This document shows positions 52,431-61,734 of a stretch of DNA of 64,000 bases, piece by piece; position 1 is the first letter of the stretch; each line of letters starts with the position of its first letter. The notes beneath the pieces are model-generated. The model saw only the letters and a list, made by a program, of their open reading frames with translations, had not been told where the DNA came from and ran no database searches. Source of the DNA: Christensenella sp. UBA4636 (GTDB lineage Bacteria; Bacillota; Clostridia; Christensenellales; Borkfalkiaceae); contig DHMS01000046.1 in the NCBI GenBank assembly GCA_002405915.1, forward strand, positions 10,184 to 74,183, in the 5' to 3' direction. The translations under genes and the position numbers were made by a program.

Positions 52431-53548
52431 AAGTTGATTTTCCCGTATAATTCCTTTGCTTTTTTATTGAGCGTTTCGACGGCGGTTAAAACTTCTTCCT
52501 CGCCCGTATCGAAAGAAAAGCTTATCCTTACCGCGCCGTCAAGCACTTTTTTGTCCGATATAAAAGAAGAAAGCACGCGCGAATGGGGAGACTTTGAGTT
52601 GCATGCCGACCCCGTGCCGATTATTATTCCCTCGTCGTCCATAATGTTTTGAAGCACAGCTCCGCGCACACCGACAGCGGAAAGAGAAATAACGTACGGC
52701 GAACCGTTTTCGGGCGAAATTACTTTAAAGTACGTTTTATCGATTTTAGACAAGAAAAGTTCCTTTAACTTCGCCGTTTTTTCGTAGTTTTGTTCGCGCA
52801 GCGGATAGTATTTTTCGAACGCGTCGGCAAAAACCTTTATACCGAACAAGTTTTCCGTGCCGCTTCTAAGTCCGCTTTCTTGTCCGCCGCCGATAACGAA
52901 CGGCGCAACGCGAAGTTTTTCGTTGTAAAATAGCGCGCCCACGCCTTTCAACGCTTTTATCTTGTGCGCCGATACCGAGTAAAGGTCGATTTCGTCGTCT
53001 ATCCTTTTTGTCGTTTTGCAAAGAGCTTGCACGCCGTCGCTATGGAAAATCGCCTTCGGCGCGATTGCCTTAACCTTTTTCGCGATAGAAGAAATATCGT
53101 TTATCGCGCCCGTTTCGTTGTTGACGTGAACCACGCTCACGAAAGTAGTGTTTTTGTCAACCTTGCTTAAAAGGTCGTTCTCGTCTACTCCTCCGCCCTC
53201 TTTTAGAGCGGCGTATCTTACGTCGAAGCCCTTTTGGCGCAAAGTCTCGAACGTTTTAAAAACCGCCGAATGTTCGCTTAAAGTCGTCACCGCGTTGCCG
53301 CGTTTGAAAAACGAAAATATAGCGGTGTCGTCGGCTTCCGTGCCGCAAGAAGTGAAAATCATCTTCTTTCCGCGGAATGCATTCAAGAAAACTCCTCTCG
53401 AATTTTCGAGAATTTTCTTCGCTTCCATTCCACCTTTATATAGCGCCGACGGGTTGTAAAAGCAATCGATTAAAAGCTTTAAATCTCTTTCGGCAATCTC
53501 TTCGTCGGGCTTTGTCGTCGCCGCGTTGTCAAGATATATCTTATTCAT
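52427..53548 (-). CDS. Cysteine desulfurase, probably dedicated to ThiI (NifZ-like)
   Basis: PLP enzyme that takes sulfur from cysteine. PLP is bound by the Lys of VSAHKIKALKGVG, and the catalytic Cys is in TGSACNSKSPHSRVL on the flexible loop. It opens IYLDNAATTKPDEEI, normal for the NifS/IscS class. Length is 373 residues. It is translationally coupled to thiI, as in B. subtilis NifZ-ThiI, so its main job is inferred to be 4-thiouridine synthesis and not general Fe-S assembly. No iscU/sufU is adjacent. Confidence 0.95.
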   Translation of the reverse strand: MNKIYLDNAATTKPDEEIAERDLKLLIDCFYNPSALYKGGMEAKKILENSRGVFLNAFRGKKMIFTSCGTEADDTAIFSFFKRGNAVTTLSEHSAVFKTFETLRQKGFDVRYAALKEGGGVDENDLLSKVDKNTTFVSVVHVNNETGAINDISSIAKKVKAIAPKAIFHSDGVQALCKTTKRIDDEIDLYSVSAHKIKALKGVGALFYNEKLRVAPFVIGGGQESGLRSGTENLFGIKVFADAFEKYYPLREQNYEKTAKLKELFLSKIDKTYFKVISPENGSPYVISLSAVGVRGAVLQNIMDDEGIIIGTGSACNSKSPHSRVLSSFISDKKVLDGAVRISFSFDTGEEEVLTAVETLNKKAKELYGKINL

Positions 53549-53608
53549 AATAATTTGTAAATTCCCTTTATTTATAAGCGATTTTTGAGGTTTTTACGTC
53601 ACGCGTAA

Positions 53609-55975
53609 TCACTTTAATTCAACCACCGTAACGCCTATTCCGCCTTCCGAGTAATCGCCCGGTCTAAACGACTTTATTCGCTTATCGGCTTTAAGTAATT
53701 CTTTAATAGAATTCCTTAAAATGTTTTGTCCTATGCCGTGAATAATGCGTACTTCGCTTGCTCCCGATAAAACCGCGGAATCTATAAAGCGCGTTACTTC
53801 GTCCAACGCCTCTTCACGCCTTTTGCCCACCACATTGACTTCTTTTTTGAAGTCGGTGTTAATAACGCGAGTTACTTGCACGGCTTTTTTATCGGGCTTT
53901 TCTTTAGTTTTGCGCTTTGTCGCAAAGAACAATTCTTTGACCTTTACGTCAAGTCGCATCGCCCCAACCGCAACCTGAACTTCGCCTTTTTTGTTCGGTA
54001 AAGTCGTAATGTCACCTATCGCGTTCATGCTCGGGATAAATACTTTCACACCCGGCTTAGCATCTTCAATAGTAAGCCTATTGTCCGTCGTTTCGAAAGT
54101 TTCCTTTTCTTCGAGGTTATACTTTTTCTCTTCGAGTTTGTTTTTGAGTGTTCGCGCCGTTATTATATCGCCGCTTGAAATCTCGTCTTTATCCAAAATT
54201 TCTTTAATCTTGTCAACAAGTTCCTCGGCTTCCAAAAGCTTTTCGCTTACGACCCTTCTCGATTCGGCTTTCGCCTTTTCGAAAAGCCTTTGCCTTTCGA
54301 GCGAAAGTTTTTCTCTTTCCGCTACTACTTTGTCGCGTTCTTCAACCGTTTCCGCTTTAATCTTTTCAAGCTCGTCAAGTTCTTCTTTGGCTTTCTGCCT
54401 CGTCTTTTCGGCTTCCCTAAGCACTTGTTCGAACGATAGCTTATCTTCGCTTAAAAGCGCGACGGCGTTTTTGCAAATTTGCTCGTCAAGCCCGAGCCGC
54501 TTTGCAATTTCAAGCGCGTTGGAGCTACCCGGCGCGCCTACATTAATTCTGTAAAGCGGCGCAAACGTCACGGGGTCAAACTCCATGCTTGCGTTTTTAA
54601 TGCGTTTATCCGTGTAAGCATACTCTTTCAAGCGCGAATAGTGCGTTGTTATAATACCGAACGACCTTTCGTCCAGAAGTTTTTCAAGCACGGCTTGCGC
54701 TAACGCCGCGCCCTCGTCCGGGTCGGTTCCCGCGCCTATTTCGTCGATTAAAACAAGGCTTTTCGAATTAGCTTCCGAAGTTATTTCGACTATGTTTTTG
54801 ATATGAGACGAGAAAGTAGACAAATTCTGCTCTATGCTCTGTTCGTCGCCCACGTCGCAGAAAACTTCGTCGAACACGGATACGCGCGTATCGGGTGCGG
54901 CGGGCAAGTACATTCCGCTCATCGCCATAAGCGAAAATAGCCCCACCATTTTAAGCGTTACCGTTTTGCCGCCCGTGTTAGGACCGGTTATAAGCAAATA
55001 ATTGCAATCGTCGCCGAATTTAAGCGTTACCGGAACGACGGTTTTCGAATCGATAAGCGGGTGTCTGCCCATTCTTATATCGATTATGCCTTTGTCGTTA
55101 ACGAGCGGCTTTACGCCCTTTATCTTTTGCGCGTATTCGGCGCGGGCGCAAAATTCGTCAAGTTCCTCGCAAAGTTCGCCGTCGTAGTAAAGTCTATCGG
55201 CGATAAGCCCTACTTTATGCGATAAATCTCTGATAATTTCTTCGATTTCAAGTTGTTCTTCTATGGTAGCCGAACGCAAGCGGTTGTTTAATTCAAGCAC
55301 TTCCACGGGTTCGATAAACACCGTTGACCCCGTTGCCGACTGGTCGTGAACAAAGCCCTTAACGCGGCTTCTGTATTCGTTTTTTACGGGTACAACGTAC
55401 CTATCCCCGCGCATCGTGACGATGTTGTCTTGCAGATATTTTGAAGAATCCTTAATAATATTGCCGAGCGTTGCGCGTATCTGCTCGTTTAAACGTTTTA
55501 TGTTCTTTCGTATTTCCGAAAGCTTAACCGAAGCGTTGTCCGCGACCTTGTCCTCCGAAAGTATCTTTTCGAAAATCTCTTGTTCTATATATTGGTCGCA
55601 GTAAATGCAGTTTGCAATCGCGGGCAAAAGCGTTATTTCCTCGTCGTTTACGGAAGTAAACGCATTTTTGATTATCCTTGCGCTTTTTAGTAGCCTTGCC
55701 ACACGCAAAAGTTCGGCGAGAGTGAGCGACGAACCTTTCGAAGCTCTTTCGAGTTCGTCGCCCGGCTCGTCGTAAAATTCTATTCCGCCCACGCCGTAAG
55801 TAAAAAGCAGTTTGTACGCTTCGCCCGTCTTTTTTAAAAGCAGCTCAGCGTCATCCTTTTTACCGCTCGGAACGTAGCTTAAAATTTGCCGCTTAGTACC
55901 TTTCAAAGCCGCATATCCGCTTAAAATATTCAAAACTTTGTCGTATTCGAGCGATAAAAGAAACCTTTCTTTCAA
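53609..55975 (-). CDS. mutS2: Endonuclease MutS2
   Basis: Large ATPase of 788 residues linked to suppression of recombination and to rescue of collided ribosomes in Bacillus. The ATPase core has ITGPNTGGKTVTLKMVGL, SSHIKNIVEI and VLIDEIGAGTDPDEGAALAQAVL. A coiled-coil (about 520-620) joins it to the C-terminal SMR domain, where the usual DLRG motif reads NVVG and the HGKGTG motif reads HGIGQN. The start is a TTG at 55975 with only GGGG upstream. It lies 75 bases after pheT; the usual zapA in between is absent. Confidence 0.95.
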   Translation of the reverse strand: MKERFLLSLEYDKVLNILSGYAALKGTKRQILSYVPSGKKDDAELLLKKTGEAYKLLFTYGVGGIEFYDEPGDELERASKGSSLTLAELLRVARLLKSARIIKNAFTSVNDEEITLLPAIANCIYCDQYIEQEIFEKILSEDKVADNASVKLSEIRKNIKRLNEQIRATLGNIIKDSSKYLQDNIVTMRGDRYVVPVKNEYRSRVKGFVHDQSATGSTVFIEPVEVLELNNRLRSATIEEQLEIEEIIRDLSHKVGLIADRLYYDGELCEELDEFCARAEYAQKIKGVKPLVNDKGIIDIRMGRHPLIDSKTVVPVTLKFGDDCNYLLITGPNTGGKTVTLKMVGLFSLMAMSGMYLPAAPDTRVSVFDEVFCDVGDEQSIEQNLSTFSSHIKNIVEITSEANSKSLVLIDEIGAGTDPDEGAALAQAVLEKLLDERSFGIITTHYSRLKEYAYTDKRIKNASMEFDPVTFAPLYRINVGAPGSSNALEIAKRLGLDEQICKNAVALLSEDKLSFEQVLREAEKTRQKAKEELDELEKIKAETVEERDKVVAEREKLSLERQRLFEKAKAESRRVVSEKLLEAEELVDKIKEILDKDEISSGDIITARTLKNKLEEKKYNLEEKETFETTDNRLTIEDAKPGVKVFIPSMNAIGDITTLPNKKGEVQVAVGAMRLDVKVKELFFATKRKTKEKPDKKAVQVTRVINTDFKKEVNVVGKRREEALDEVTRFIDSAVLSGASEVRIIHGIGQNILRNSIKELLKADKRIKSFRPGDYSEGGIGVTVVELK

Positions 55976-56009
55976 TGTAGTAACCCCGTCAAATCGTTTT
56001 GCGGCTTAA

Positions 56010-56037
56010 AAGCGCGCAATATGAAAGGTGCGCGCTT
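56010..56037 (-). terminator. Hairpin between pheT and mutS2
   Basis: Perfect eight-base all-but-two GC arms (56010-56017 and 56030-56037) with a 12-base loop. The minus strand continues TTTAAG, a short T tract, so it is a weak terminator or attenuator. Confidence 0.5.
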
Positions 56038-56050
56038 AAAGTCGTCATTT

Positions 56051-58447
56051 TTATCTTATCTGCGCGCCGATTTCGTTGAGCCGCACGAGAATTTTTCTCA
56101 TATAGCGTTCGATTTCTTCATCGTCGAGCGTTTTTTCCATCGACGAGAAAGTAAGCCTGTACGCCATGCTTTTTGTGCCTTTTGCAATTCTGTCTCCCGT
56201 GTAAACGTCGAAAAGTTTGCAATCCACAAGCGTTTTTATCTTCGCGGAATTTATCGCTTCCACTATTTCTCCGTTCGTGAGCGCGAGCGGGCAAGAAAGC
56301 GCGATATCTCTTTCGACCGCCGGGAACTTCGAGAAAGCTTTTACGGTGTACGTTCTCGTAAAGTATTCCGAAACTTTTTGATAGTTGATTTCCGCAACGT
56401 AAACGCGCTTGTCTATGCCGAGTTTTTCGGCGGTAAGCGGGTTGAGTTCGCCGACGTAGCCGAGCGTTTCGCCGTTTATAATTATATCAGCGCTGCGCGT
56501 CGGGTGCAAGAACGCAAGCTTAGAGCGTTCGTATTTTATCGAGCCGTCGAAGCAAAGATGATTGAGCGTTCCTTCTATCGCGCCTTTCGCCGTGAAGAAG
56601 TTTTCGTCGTCGCCGAATAGCGCAAGACAAAGGTTTGTTTGTTCCGTCGGATAGCTTTCGAGCGGAAGTTTGTCGGCAAGGTAAACTTTTGCCATTTCAA
56701 ACACTCTTCCGGAAAGGTTCTTTCTGTTGAGGTTTCTCGCAACCGCCGCAACGACGGACGGCAAAAGCGTAGTGCGCATAACGCTTACGTCCTCGCCGAG
56801 CGGGTTTTTAAGGCGGATAAGCTTCAATTTATCGACTTCGTAGCCGAAATTCGCATAATCTTTCGGCGAGATGAACGAATAAGTGATTATTTCGTCAAAG
56901 CCGACCGAAGCAAGATATCTCTTCGCCTCGTTTTCCTTTATCTGCGCGGGGCTTCTTCCGCCCATCGTGATAGCCGATTTTTCAAGCAAAGTCGAAATAA
57001 TGTGTTCGTAGCCATAAGTTCTTATAATCTCCTCGGCAAGGTCGGGGTAGTCCTCAACGTCCTCGCGGTAAGCGGGGGCTTCGGCTGTTAAAACGCCGTT
57101 TTCGAGAGTACATTTGAATTCGAGCCTTTCAAGGATTTCAAGCATAACTTCGTCGGGAACGACTATGCCTAAAAGCTTGTTTATTTTTTCGGTCGTCGTC
57201 TTTATGACTTTCTTTTCGCCCGAAGTCGCGTTTTCGTCGATAACTGTAGAAGCGACTTTGCCCGCACCTAAGGCTTCGATAAGCGCAAGCGCGCGTTTAA
57301 GACCTAATTCGGGCGAAGCGTCGTCAACGCCCTTTTCGTATCTTGCGGAAGAATCGGAACGCTGGTTTAAAGTTCTCGAAGTTCTCCTTATATTGTCACG
57401 TTTGAACTTCGCGCTTTCAAAAACTATCGCCGCGGTATCGTCTTTGATTCCGCTGCCCTTTCCGCCCATAATTCCCGCAAGCGCGGACGGCTTGTCCTTG
57501 TCGCAGATTACGAGGTTGTTTTCGGTTAAAGTAAACTCCTTTTCGTCGAGCGTTACTATCTTTTCGCCGTTTTTAGCACGGCGCACCACGATTTCTCCGC
57601 CGGTTAATTCGCGGTAATCGAACGCGTGCATAGGCTGCCCGATTTCGTTTAAAACGTAGTTCGTGATATCGACTATGTTGTTAATCGCGCGCACGCCCAT
57701 AAGATAAAGCCGCCTTTGCATCCACTTGGGCGACGGAGCGATTTTTATATCGTAGCAGTATGCCGCCATGTATCTCGGGCAAAGGTCTTTATCGAGTACG
57801 GAAACCTTGATTTTATCTTGCGTTTTAACGTCCGGTTCGCCTTTAAAGGAAGTGTCGGGCATTTTGAGCGGCTGCTTTAAAATAGCCGCGACTTCGCGCG
57901 CAATGCCGAGTACGCTCTGGCAGTCGGGTCTGTTCGCCGTTACCGAAATATCGAAAACGGTATCGCGAATGTCGAGCAAATCCGCGACCTCTTCGCCGAG
58001 CGGAAAGTCGTCATGGAATATAAGCACGGAATCTCCGCCCGCGCCGTCGTAATATTCTTCGGTAATGCCTATTTCTTCTCCGCCGCAGAACATACCGAAC
58101 GAGCCTACTCCGCGGAGCTTGCCGTTCTTGATAACCGTTCCGTCGGCAAGGGTCGCGCCGTCCACCGCAACGGGAACGATATCGCCTTCTTGCACGTTAA
58201 CGGCGTTTGTTACAATCTGCAAAATTCCGTACTTGCCCGCGTCGACTTGGCACACGAACAGCTTGTCCGCGGCGGGGTGGTGGGATTTTTCAAGTATTTT
58301 GCAAGTTACTATTTTGTTTACGTTTTTATTTATTTCGATTACGTCCTCGACTTCGAAACCGCAAGAAAAAAGCTTGTTTTTGAGCTGCTCCGTAGTGACG
58401 GAAGCGGTAGAAACGTATTCGTTCAACCATCTTAAAGGTATTCTCAT
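56051..58447 (-). CDS. pheT: Phenylalanine--tRNA ligase beta subunit
   Basis: Large subunit (798 residues) of the alpha2-beta2 synthetase, which binds tRNA and edits Tyr-tRNA-Phe. The N-terminal OB/EMAP-like domain (about 40-150) contains KILEKSHHPAADKLFVCQVDAG. The B3/B4 editing region shows YDGAGGDSVLIFHDDFPLG and VTANRPDCQSVLGIARE. The B5 domain and the catalytic-like fold follow, and the C-terminal anticodon-binding domain ends SSMEKTLDDEEIERYMRKIL. AAGGAGG is close to the ATG, 12 bases after pheS. Confidence 0.97.
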   Translation of the reverse strand: MRIPLRWLNEYVSTASVTTEQLKNKLFSCGFEVEDVIEINKNVNKIVTCKILEKSHHPAADKLFVCQVDAGKYGILQIVTNAVNVQEGDIVPVAVDGATLADGTVIKNGKLRGVGSFGMFCGGEEIGITEEYYDGAGGDSVLIFHDDFPLGEEVADLLDIRDTVFDISVTANRPDCQSVLGIAREVAAILKQPLKMPDTSFKGEPDVKTQDKIKVSVLDKDLCPRYMAAYCYDIKIAPSPKWMQRRLYLMGVRAINNIVDITNYVLNEIGQPMHAFDYRELTGGEIVVRRAKNGEKIVTLDEKEFTLTENNLVICDKDKPSALAGIMGGKGSGIKDDTAAIVFESAKFKRDNIRRTSRTLNQRSDSSARYEKGVDDASPELGLKRALALIEALGAGKVASTVIDENATSGEKKVIKTTTEKINKLLGIVVPDEVMLEILERLEFKCTLENGVLTAEAPAYREDVEDYPDLAEEIIRTYGYEHIISTLLEKSAITMGGRSPAQIKENEAKRYLASVGFDEIITYSFISPKDYANFGYEVDKLKLIRLKNPLGEDVSVMRTTLLPSVVAAVARNLNRKNLSGRVFEMAKVYLADKLPLESYPTEQTNLCLALFGDDENFFTAKGAIEGTLNHLCFDGSIKYERSKLAFLHPTRSADIIINGETLGYVGELNPLTAEKLGIDKRVYVAEINYQKVSEYFTRTYTVKAFSKFPAVERDIALSCPLALTNGEIVEAINSAKIKTLVDCKLFDVYTGDRIAKGTKSMAYRLTFSSMEKTLDDEEIERYMRKILVRLNEIGAQIR

Positions 58448-58459
58448 TTTTGTTCCTCC

Positions 58460-59479
58460 TTACTTGAATTGCTTAACGAATCTCAAATCGTTATCGAAGA
58501 ACATTCTTATGTCGGGAATATGGTATTTGAGCATCGCTATTCTTTCAAGCCCTATGCCGAACGCGTAACCGGTGTAAACGTCGGGGTCGATTCCGCAGCC
58601 TTCGAGAACCTTTCTATTAACCATACCCGCGCCTAAAACTTCTATCCAGCCGGTGCCTTTGCAAAGTTTGCAACCCTTGCCGCCGCATTCGAAGCAACTG
58701 ACGTCAATTTCAACGCTCGGCTCGGTAAATGGGAAGTACGACGGGCGCAATCTCGTTTTCACGTCGGAATTAAAAATTTTACGCAAAATCTCTTCGAGCG
58801 AGCCTTTAAGGTCGCAAAGCGAAAGGTTTTTGTCGACTACAAGCCCCTCTATCTGGTGGAATATCGGCGAGTGGGTCGCGTCGTCGTCCGAGCGGTAAAC
58901 TCTGCCGGGGCACATAACCTTTATAGGCGGCTTTTCGCTCGTCATAACGTGAACTTGCCCGGGTGAAGTATGCGTTCTCAAAAGGAAACTATCCGTAATG
59001 TAGAAAGTATCCTGCATTTCGCGCGCGGGATGGTCCTCCGGAATGTTGAGCATCTGGAAGTTAACCTTATCGCTTTCAATCTCGGGTCCTTCGTAAATTT
59101 TAAAGCCGAGCCCCGAAAAAGCGTCGATAAGCTGATTTTTTACGAGCGTTATCGGGTGAAGCGTACCCTCTTCCGGAATCGCCGCGGGCATAGTGATATC
59201 CACCGCTTCCGCTTCGAATTTAGCTTTTGTTTCCGAAGCTTTTAGCTCCGCTTCCTTTTCGGAAATGTAATCTTCGATTTTCTTTCTCAAATCGTTAACG
59301 AGCTGACCTACTTTAGGTCTTTCCTCGGGCGCAACGTCGCGCATACCTTTCAAAAGTCCCGTAACTTGTCCGCTTTTTCCTAAAAATTCCACCTTAACGT
59401 CCGTCAATGTTTTACCGGACGAAGCCACGGAAATTTTTTCCTTTGCCGCTTCGAGCAAAGCTTGAATTTTTTCTTTCAT
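58460..59479 (-). CDS. pheS: Phenylalanine--tRNA ligase alpha subunit
   Basis: Catalytic subunit of 339 residues. An N-terminal coiled coil (1-90) precedes motif 2 ([15 protein letters not shown]) and motif 3 ([16 protein letters not shown]). The insert [17 protein letters not shown], with four Cys, is the zinc-like segment common in Firmicutes PheS. I start at the ATG at 59479, after GAGGAAACT; 11 further in-frame codons upstream are unsupported. It has a consensus promoter and no T-box in the leader. Confidence 0.97.
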   Translation of the reverse strand: MKEKIQALLEAAKEKISVASSGKTLTDVKVEFLGKSGQVTGLLKGMRDVAPEERPKVGQLVNDLRKKIEDYISEKEAELKASETKAKFEAEAVDITMPAAIPEEGTLHPITLVKNQLIDAFSGLGFKIYEGPEIESDKVNFQMLNIPEDHPAREMQDTFYITDSFLLRTHTSPGQVHVMTSEKPPIKVMCPGRVYRSDDDATHSPIFHQIEGLVVDKNLSLCDLKGSLEEILRKIFNSDVKTRLRPSYFPFTEPSVEIDVSCFECGGKGCKLCKGTGWIEVLGAGMVNRKVLEGCGIDPDVYTGYAFGIGLERIAMLKYHIPDIRMFFDNDLRFVKQFK

Positions 59480-59554
59480 AGTTTCCTCGGTGCGATAACG
59501 AAAATTCCGCAAAATTCGCTAAAATGTCCGAATCGCCTTTTATTATATAGAACT

Positions 59555-59583
59555 ATTATAATTAAATTTATATTCAAAGTCAA
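59555..59583 (-). promoter_or_regulatory. Promoter of pheS-pheT
   Basis: TTGACT (59583-59578), 17-base spacer and TATAAT (59560-59555) on the minus strand. The leader of about 70 bases is too short for a T-box. Confidence 0.75.
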
Positions 59584-59634
59584 AGGTTTTTGAATTGTAA
59601 AACGTTTTTATCGCCAAAAACCGCTAAAAATAAA

Positions 59635-59657
59635 GAAAAACGGGCTTTTAACCCGTT
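59635..59657 (-). terminator. Intrinsic terminator of yunB and the galE-to-yunB run
   Basis: Six-base arms AACGGG/CCCGTT (59639-59644 and 59652-59657) with a seven-base loop, overlapping the yunB stop and followed on the minus strand by TTTTTCTTTATT. Confidence 0.75.
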
Positions 59658-60312
59658 ATTTGTAAGCCGTGTACCCCGCAATCGAACCATTTAAATAAAC
59701 TTCGGGAACCTTGCCCACTATCAAGTTGTCGTAAACAAGCAACCTTATTTCCGTTTTGTAATACTTCTTTCTGCCCGCCGCGACGACGTAAACGTCGGGA
59801 ACGGTCGTAATGTAAAGCCTGTGCGACGTCTGATTTATCCCCGCCGAAGTAAATTCGTTTACAAAGTCGCACTTTACGCTCGTCACCATTATGAGTTTTA
59901 ACTTTACTTTCGCTCCGAGCCCCGAAAAAAGCCTAAACCCCGTGAACGCTCCTATAGGAACTTCCGTAGTACCCGAAGCAAGCACTTCGTAGTTTTCAAT
60001 CGTTTTTTCGGCAAGGCGTTTTACGAGGGCGTTTAGTTTTAACGCGTCGGTCGAAATAAAACTGACGTTTCCGCTTTCGTCTTTTTCGACTTTCACAAGG
60101 TCTTTGCAACCGTCGTTTTCAATCGTCAATATGTTTGCCGCCGAATAAAACGCCTTCGTCATGTCCGCTTCAAAAGAAGCTTCGCCCTTGTTTATCAGAA
60201 TATCGGACGCGCAAAAATAGTTTCGGCAAACGACGAAAACGAGAACAAACAAAACAACAAAAATTTTGAATTTACACTTCTTCTTTCGTTTGTACCCGCA
60301 TACTGTTTTCAC
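59656..60312 (-). CDS. yunB: Sporulation protein YunB
   Basis: Membrane-anchored protein of 218 residues. A single hydrophobic segment at about 15-33 (FKIFVVLFVLVFVVCRNYF) is followed by an extracytoplasmic domain. The conserved family blocks IGAFTGFRLFSGLGAKVKLKL, FVNEFTSAGINQTSHRLYI and NLIVGKVPEVYLN are all present. In B. subtilis yunB is made in the mother cell under sigma-E and is needed for normal sporulation. The start is a GTG at 60312 without a clear ribosome site; a TATAAT-like stretch just upstream may belong to a promoter. It follows spoVAE by 52 bases. Confidence 0.9.
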   Translation of the reverse strand: MKTVCGYKRKKKCKFKIFVVLFVLVFVVCRNYFCASDILINKGEASFEADMTKAFYSAANILTIENDGCKDLVKVEKDESGNVSFISTDALKLNALVKRLAEKTIENYEVLASGTTEVPIGAFTGFRLFSGLGAKVKLKLIMVTSVKCDFVNEFTSAGINQTSHRLYITTVPDVYVVAAGRKKYYKTEIRLLVYDNLIVGKVPEVYLNGSIAGYTAYK

Positions 60313-60364
60313 GTTACATTATATGTCATGCGTGACGTAAAAAGTTACAAATTCAAGTATTTTA

Positions 60365-60736
60365 TCAATTATTTTTGGATTTTGGCTTAAATATTAAGGA
60401 CGAAAGAAAACTAAACGTTACAGCCGCCGTAACACCGGCGGAAGCAGAGCTTAAACCTCCCGTTACGGCTTCGAAAAGTCCTTGCTTCGCGCCCTCTATC
60501 GCGCCGTCCGCTAAAAGGTAGCCGAACCCCGAGATAGGCACCGTTGCCCCCGCGCCCGCAAAGTCCACTAAATATTTATATACGCCCGCGGCTTGCAATA
60601 TTACGCCCGCAAGCATAAAGTACACGAGAATTTTTCCCGCCGTTATTTTGGTTTTGTTTATGAGCAGTTGTGCAACCGTGCATATCGCCCCGCCTACGAC
60701 AAACGCCTTTAAATACATAAAAACAATTTCCCACAT
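60365..60736 (-). CDS. spoVAE: Stage V sporulation protein AE
   Basis: Small membrane protein of 123 residues of the SpoVA channel, which moves dipicolinic acid into the forespore and out at germination. Three to four hydrophobic segments are visible, and the core VDFAGAGATVPISGFGYLLADGAIEGAKQGLFEAVTGG matches SpoVAEb closely. It ends SSLIFKPKSKNN, also typical. I start at the ATG at 60736, after GGAGAG and two bases from the spoVAD stop; 55 more in-frame codons upstream lie inside spoVAD and are not used. Confidence 0.94.
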   Translation of the reverse strand: MWEIVFMYLKAFVVGGAICTVAQLLINKTKITAGKILVYFMLAGVILQAAGVYKYLVDFAGAGATVPISGFGYLLADGAIEGAKQGLFEAVTGGLSSASAGVTAAVTFSFLSSLIFKPKSKNN

Positions 60737-60738
60737 AG

Positions 60739-61728
60739 TTAGCTCTCCACCACAACGCCGTGCGCAATGCACGGAATACTTTCGCCTTGTTGAACGGAAA
60801 CGGGAGATAAAAGCGCGCCCGTCGCAATGAATATCATCTTCCGTATTTCCTTTCGCCTTAGCTTTTTCATAATATACGAATTGAACACCACCGCCGAGCA
60901 ACCCGCGCCCGAGCCGCCCTGGTACTCCTCTTCGTCGATGTTATAAATCATCTCTCCGCAATCGGAATGGTTTTTAGAAACGTCAAACCCCTTATCCGCG
61001 CAAAGTTTTTTAAAAAGCCGTGAGCCGAGCGCGCCGAGGTCGCCCGTTAAAACGACGTCAAAATCGTCCGCGGCAAGTCCTAATTCTTTAACCGCCGTCA
61101 CGAAAGTATCCGCCGCGGCGGGAGCCATAGCCGCGCCCATATTGTTTGCGTCCGTCACCCCATAATCCACGACTTTTCCGAAAGTCGCCGATGATATAAA
61201 CGGTCCGTCGCCTTTCGAGGAAATTACGGTGCCTCCCGCGCCCGTAACAGTCCATTGCGACTGAGGCGGACGAGTGCAACCGAGTTCGAGCGGATAACGA
61301 TATTGCCTTTCCGCCGTCGCAAAATGGCTTCCCGTCGCCGCGACTACGTTTTCGAAATATCCGCCGTCAACGAGCGCAGCCCCGAGCGCAAACGCCTCGC
61401 TTAAAGTCGAGCAAGCGTTATAAACGCCTATATACGGCACGTCGAAGTTTCGCGCCGCGAACGAAGCGGAAATAATCTGATTAAGCAGGTCGCCGGAGAT
61501 AAGCGCGCCGATATCTTGGATATTAAGCCCCGCCGTCTCCACGGCTTTTTCAATCGCCGTCGAAAGCATCTTGCATTCGGCTTTTTCGAACGTGTCCTCG
61601 CCGAATTTATCGTCCTCTAAAACGAGCTTAATATACTTTGCAAACTGCGAACCGCCCTCTTTAGGTCCCGCCAACGCGAAATTGCCGGTAATTTTCGGCT
61701 TATTTTTAAAATAAACGGTATGTTTCAT
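60739..61728 (-). CDS. spoVAD: Stage V sporulation protein AD
   Basis: Soluble, thiolase-fold component of the SpoVA system that binds dipicolinic acid. Family blocks are ISGDLLNQIISASFAARNFDVPYIGVYNACSTLSEAF, TGSHFATAERQYRYPLELG, MGAAMAPAAADTF, VLTGDLGALGS, EYQGGSGAGCSAVVFNSYI and the C-terminal ATGALLSPVSVQQGESIPCIAHGVV. Length is 329 residues. I start at the ATG at 61728; 40 further in-frame codons upstream are unsupported. The start has no ribosome site and is only six bases after a sigma-G-like -10 element. The usual spoVAC upstream is missing; galM is there instead. Confidence 0.95.
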   Translation of the reverse strand: MKHTVYFKNKPKITGNFALAGPKEGGSQFAKYIKLVLEDDKFGEDTFEKAECKMLSTAIEKAVETAGLNIQDIGALISGDLLNQIISASFAARNFDVPYIGVYNACSTLSEAFALGAALVDGGYFENVVAATGSHFATAERQYRYPLELGCTRPPQSQWTVTGAGGTVISSKGDGPFISSATFGKVVDYGVTDANNMGAAMAPAAADTFVTAVKELGLAADDFDVVLTGDLGALGSRLFKKLCADKGFDVSKNHSDCGEMIYNIDEEEYQGGSGAGCSAVVFNSYIMKKLRRKEIRKMIFIATGALLSPVSVQQGESIPCIAHGVVVES

Positions 61729-61734
61729 CGCTTT

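Noticed and set aside
59480..59655. Possible T-box leader before pheS
   Set aside because: The promoter leaves about 70 bases of leader, too short, and no specifier loop or T-box core is seen.
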